The position numbers and the translations under genes are program-made. A stretch of 6,720 nt of DNA from Nitrosomonadales bacterium (lineage in GTDB: Bacteria > Pseudomonadota > Gammaproteobacteria > Burkholderiales > SG8-41), in NCBI GenBank assembly GCA_009885185.1, contig VFLF01000458.1, positions 1 through 6,720 of the forward strand. Direction: 5' to 3'. The notes beneath the pieces were generated by a model. That model ran no database searches and was not told where the DNA came from. It was given only the letters and a program-made list of their open reading frames with translations. The stretch's first letter is position 1. The number at the start of each line of letters is the position of its first letter. Below, piece by piece: positions 6,150 through 6,720 of the stretch.

Positions 6150-6720
6150 TCATCCGCCGCCCCGGAATTTGGTCAGATTGGCGCGGTACGCGTCCATGGA
6201 TTCCTTCAGCCGCGGATCGTTCCAGACTGCGAGCCAATCGGGATCAGTGCTGATTTCCTCCGGAAGCTTCTGCCCCTCCGACGTGTTGAGCAATTTGTCG
6301 TAGCCGAACCACTGCACGCTCTCCAACGAAGCGCGAATCTCCGGCGCGGCGCGGTGCGGATCGTGCATGGCCACCAAATACAGCGTCGCCAGTCCGACGG
6401 CGCCTTTCACGCCGCCGACCTGCACCAAGGGCTTGCCCGCGCGCACCTCGGCAACGATCTCGGCCAGCTCCTGCTCGGCCTCGGCAAGGCGGCCCAGTGC
6501 GGCGACCAAGGGAATGCGCAACACGCGGCAGCGACGGAGTTCGTCCGGAGTGGCGGTAGTGCAGTTCGCATCATAGGTGCGCTGCGCATCCGTGGCGTTG
6601 CCAGCACGTAGTTGCATCATGAGCACGTTTCCCCAGATGGTGTTGGCGCCGATGGCCTTGCCGAGCGCCGCACCGCGCTGTGTGTACTGCAGCGCCTCGG
6701 TTAGACGGCCTTGCGAAGCC
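6150..6720 (-). CDS. TPR-like repeat protein, C-terminal part (5' end beyond window)
   Basis: The minus-strand frame is open from the right edge to TGA 6152-6150, giving about 189 residues. Helix-turn-helix repeats of TPR type are visible: GRLTEALQYTQRGAALGKA near the start of the visible part, then NVLMMQLRAGNATDAQRTYD, then RLAEAEQELAEIVAEVRAGK. The tail ends WLAVWNDPRLKESMDAYRAN, a terminus often seen in TPR-containing regulators and kinases, where a final 'DPR' helix caps the repeats. The N-terminal output domain lies outside the window, so function cannot be stated. GTG 6626 is unlikely to be the true start, because the frame and the repeats continue past it. The base composition (about 70% G+C in a sampled line) marks it as chromosomal backbone, unlike the island genes. 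Confidence 0.7.
   Translation of the reverse strand, partial: ASQGRLTEALQYTQRGAALGKAIGANTIWGNVLMMQLRAGNATDAQRTYDANCTTATPDELRRCRVLRIPLVAALGRLAEAEQELAEIVAEVRAGKPLVQVGGVKGAVGLATLYLVAMHDPHRAAPEIRASLESVQWFGYDKLLNTSEGQKLPEEISTDPDWLAVWNDPRLKESMDAYRANLTKFRGGG

Noticed and set aside
6087..6611. Long plus-strand open frame of about 174 residues opposite the TPR-like gene.
   Set aside because: It is antisense to a clear TPR-like protein in GC-rich DNA, where such shadow frames are common, and its translation shows no recognisable motif.

Overview
The window appears to be the junction of a high-GC chromosome with a lower-GC accessory island. Left edge (1-118): the last codons of a homodimeric-type pyruvate dehydrogenase E1 (aceE), recognised from its terminal motif. 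Right edge (about 5935-6720): GC-rich sequence (a sampled line near 6421-6480 is about 70% G+C) with a decayed MAPEG-type membrane-protein 3' end and the C-terminal part of a TPR-like protein, both on the minus strand. Homodimeric AceE occurs mainly in gamma- and betaproteobacteria and actinobacteria. With the high GC of the flanks, a proteobacterium (perhaps a xanthomonad-like gammaproteobacterium) is my best guess, but the genus cannot be read from this sequence.

Between the edges lies about 5.6 kb whose sampled lines run from about 43% to 63% G+C. It holds two gene groups facing each other. Plus strand: (i) 153-1076, a zinc-ribbon protein with a C-terminal nucleoside 2-deoxyribosyltransferase-like domain, 34 nt after aceE; (ii) 1221-1478, an 85-residue protein with two membrane helices; (iii) 1471-2523, a soluble helical protein that I place in the LPO_1073/Vpar_1526 family, overlapping gene (ii) by 8 nt. 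Minus strand, read right to left: (iv) 5768-5235, a 177-residue protein of unknown function; (v) 5238-4108, a 376-residue unknown, in ATGA overlap with (iv); (vi) 4115-2664, a zinc-finger/HEPN-like plus RES-domain protein, overlapping (v) by 8 nt. The overlaps suggest two translationally coupled units. The two groups converge on a 140-bp gap with a perfect 12-bp palindrome.

The most interesting readings are these. Genes (ii) and (iii) share a short Q-A-G motif, placed at the C-terminus of the membrane protein and the N-terminus of its neighbour. This is the layout of bacterial amyloid-signalling effector/receptor pairs. Genes (iv)-(vi) look like a three-gene RES-effector operon unlike the usual two-gene Xre-RES toxin-antitoxin pair. 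Two potential nucleotide- or NAD-attacking enzymes (a deoxyribosyltransferase-like domain and a RES domain) sit in one small island, which fits a defence or growth-arrest role. That role is inference; nothing in the sequence proves it.

I see no tRNA, rRNA, CRISPR array, transposase or integrase in the window.
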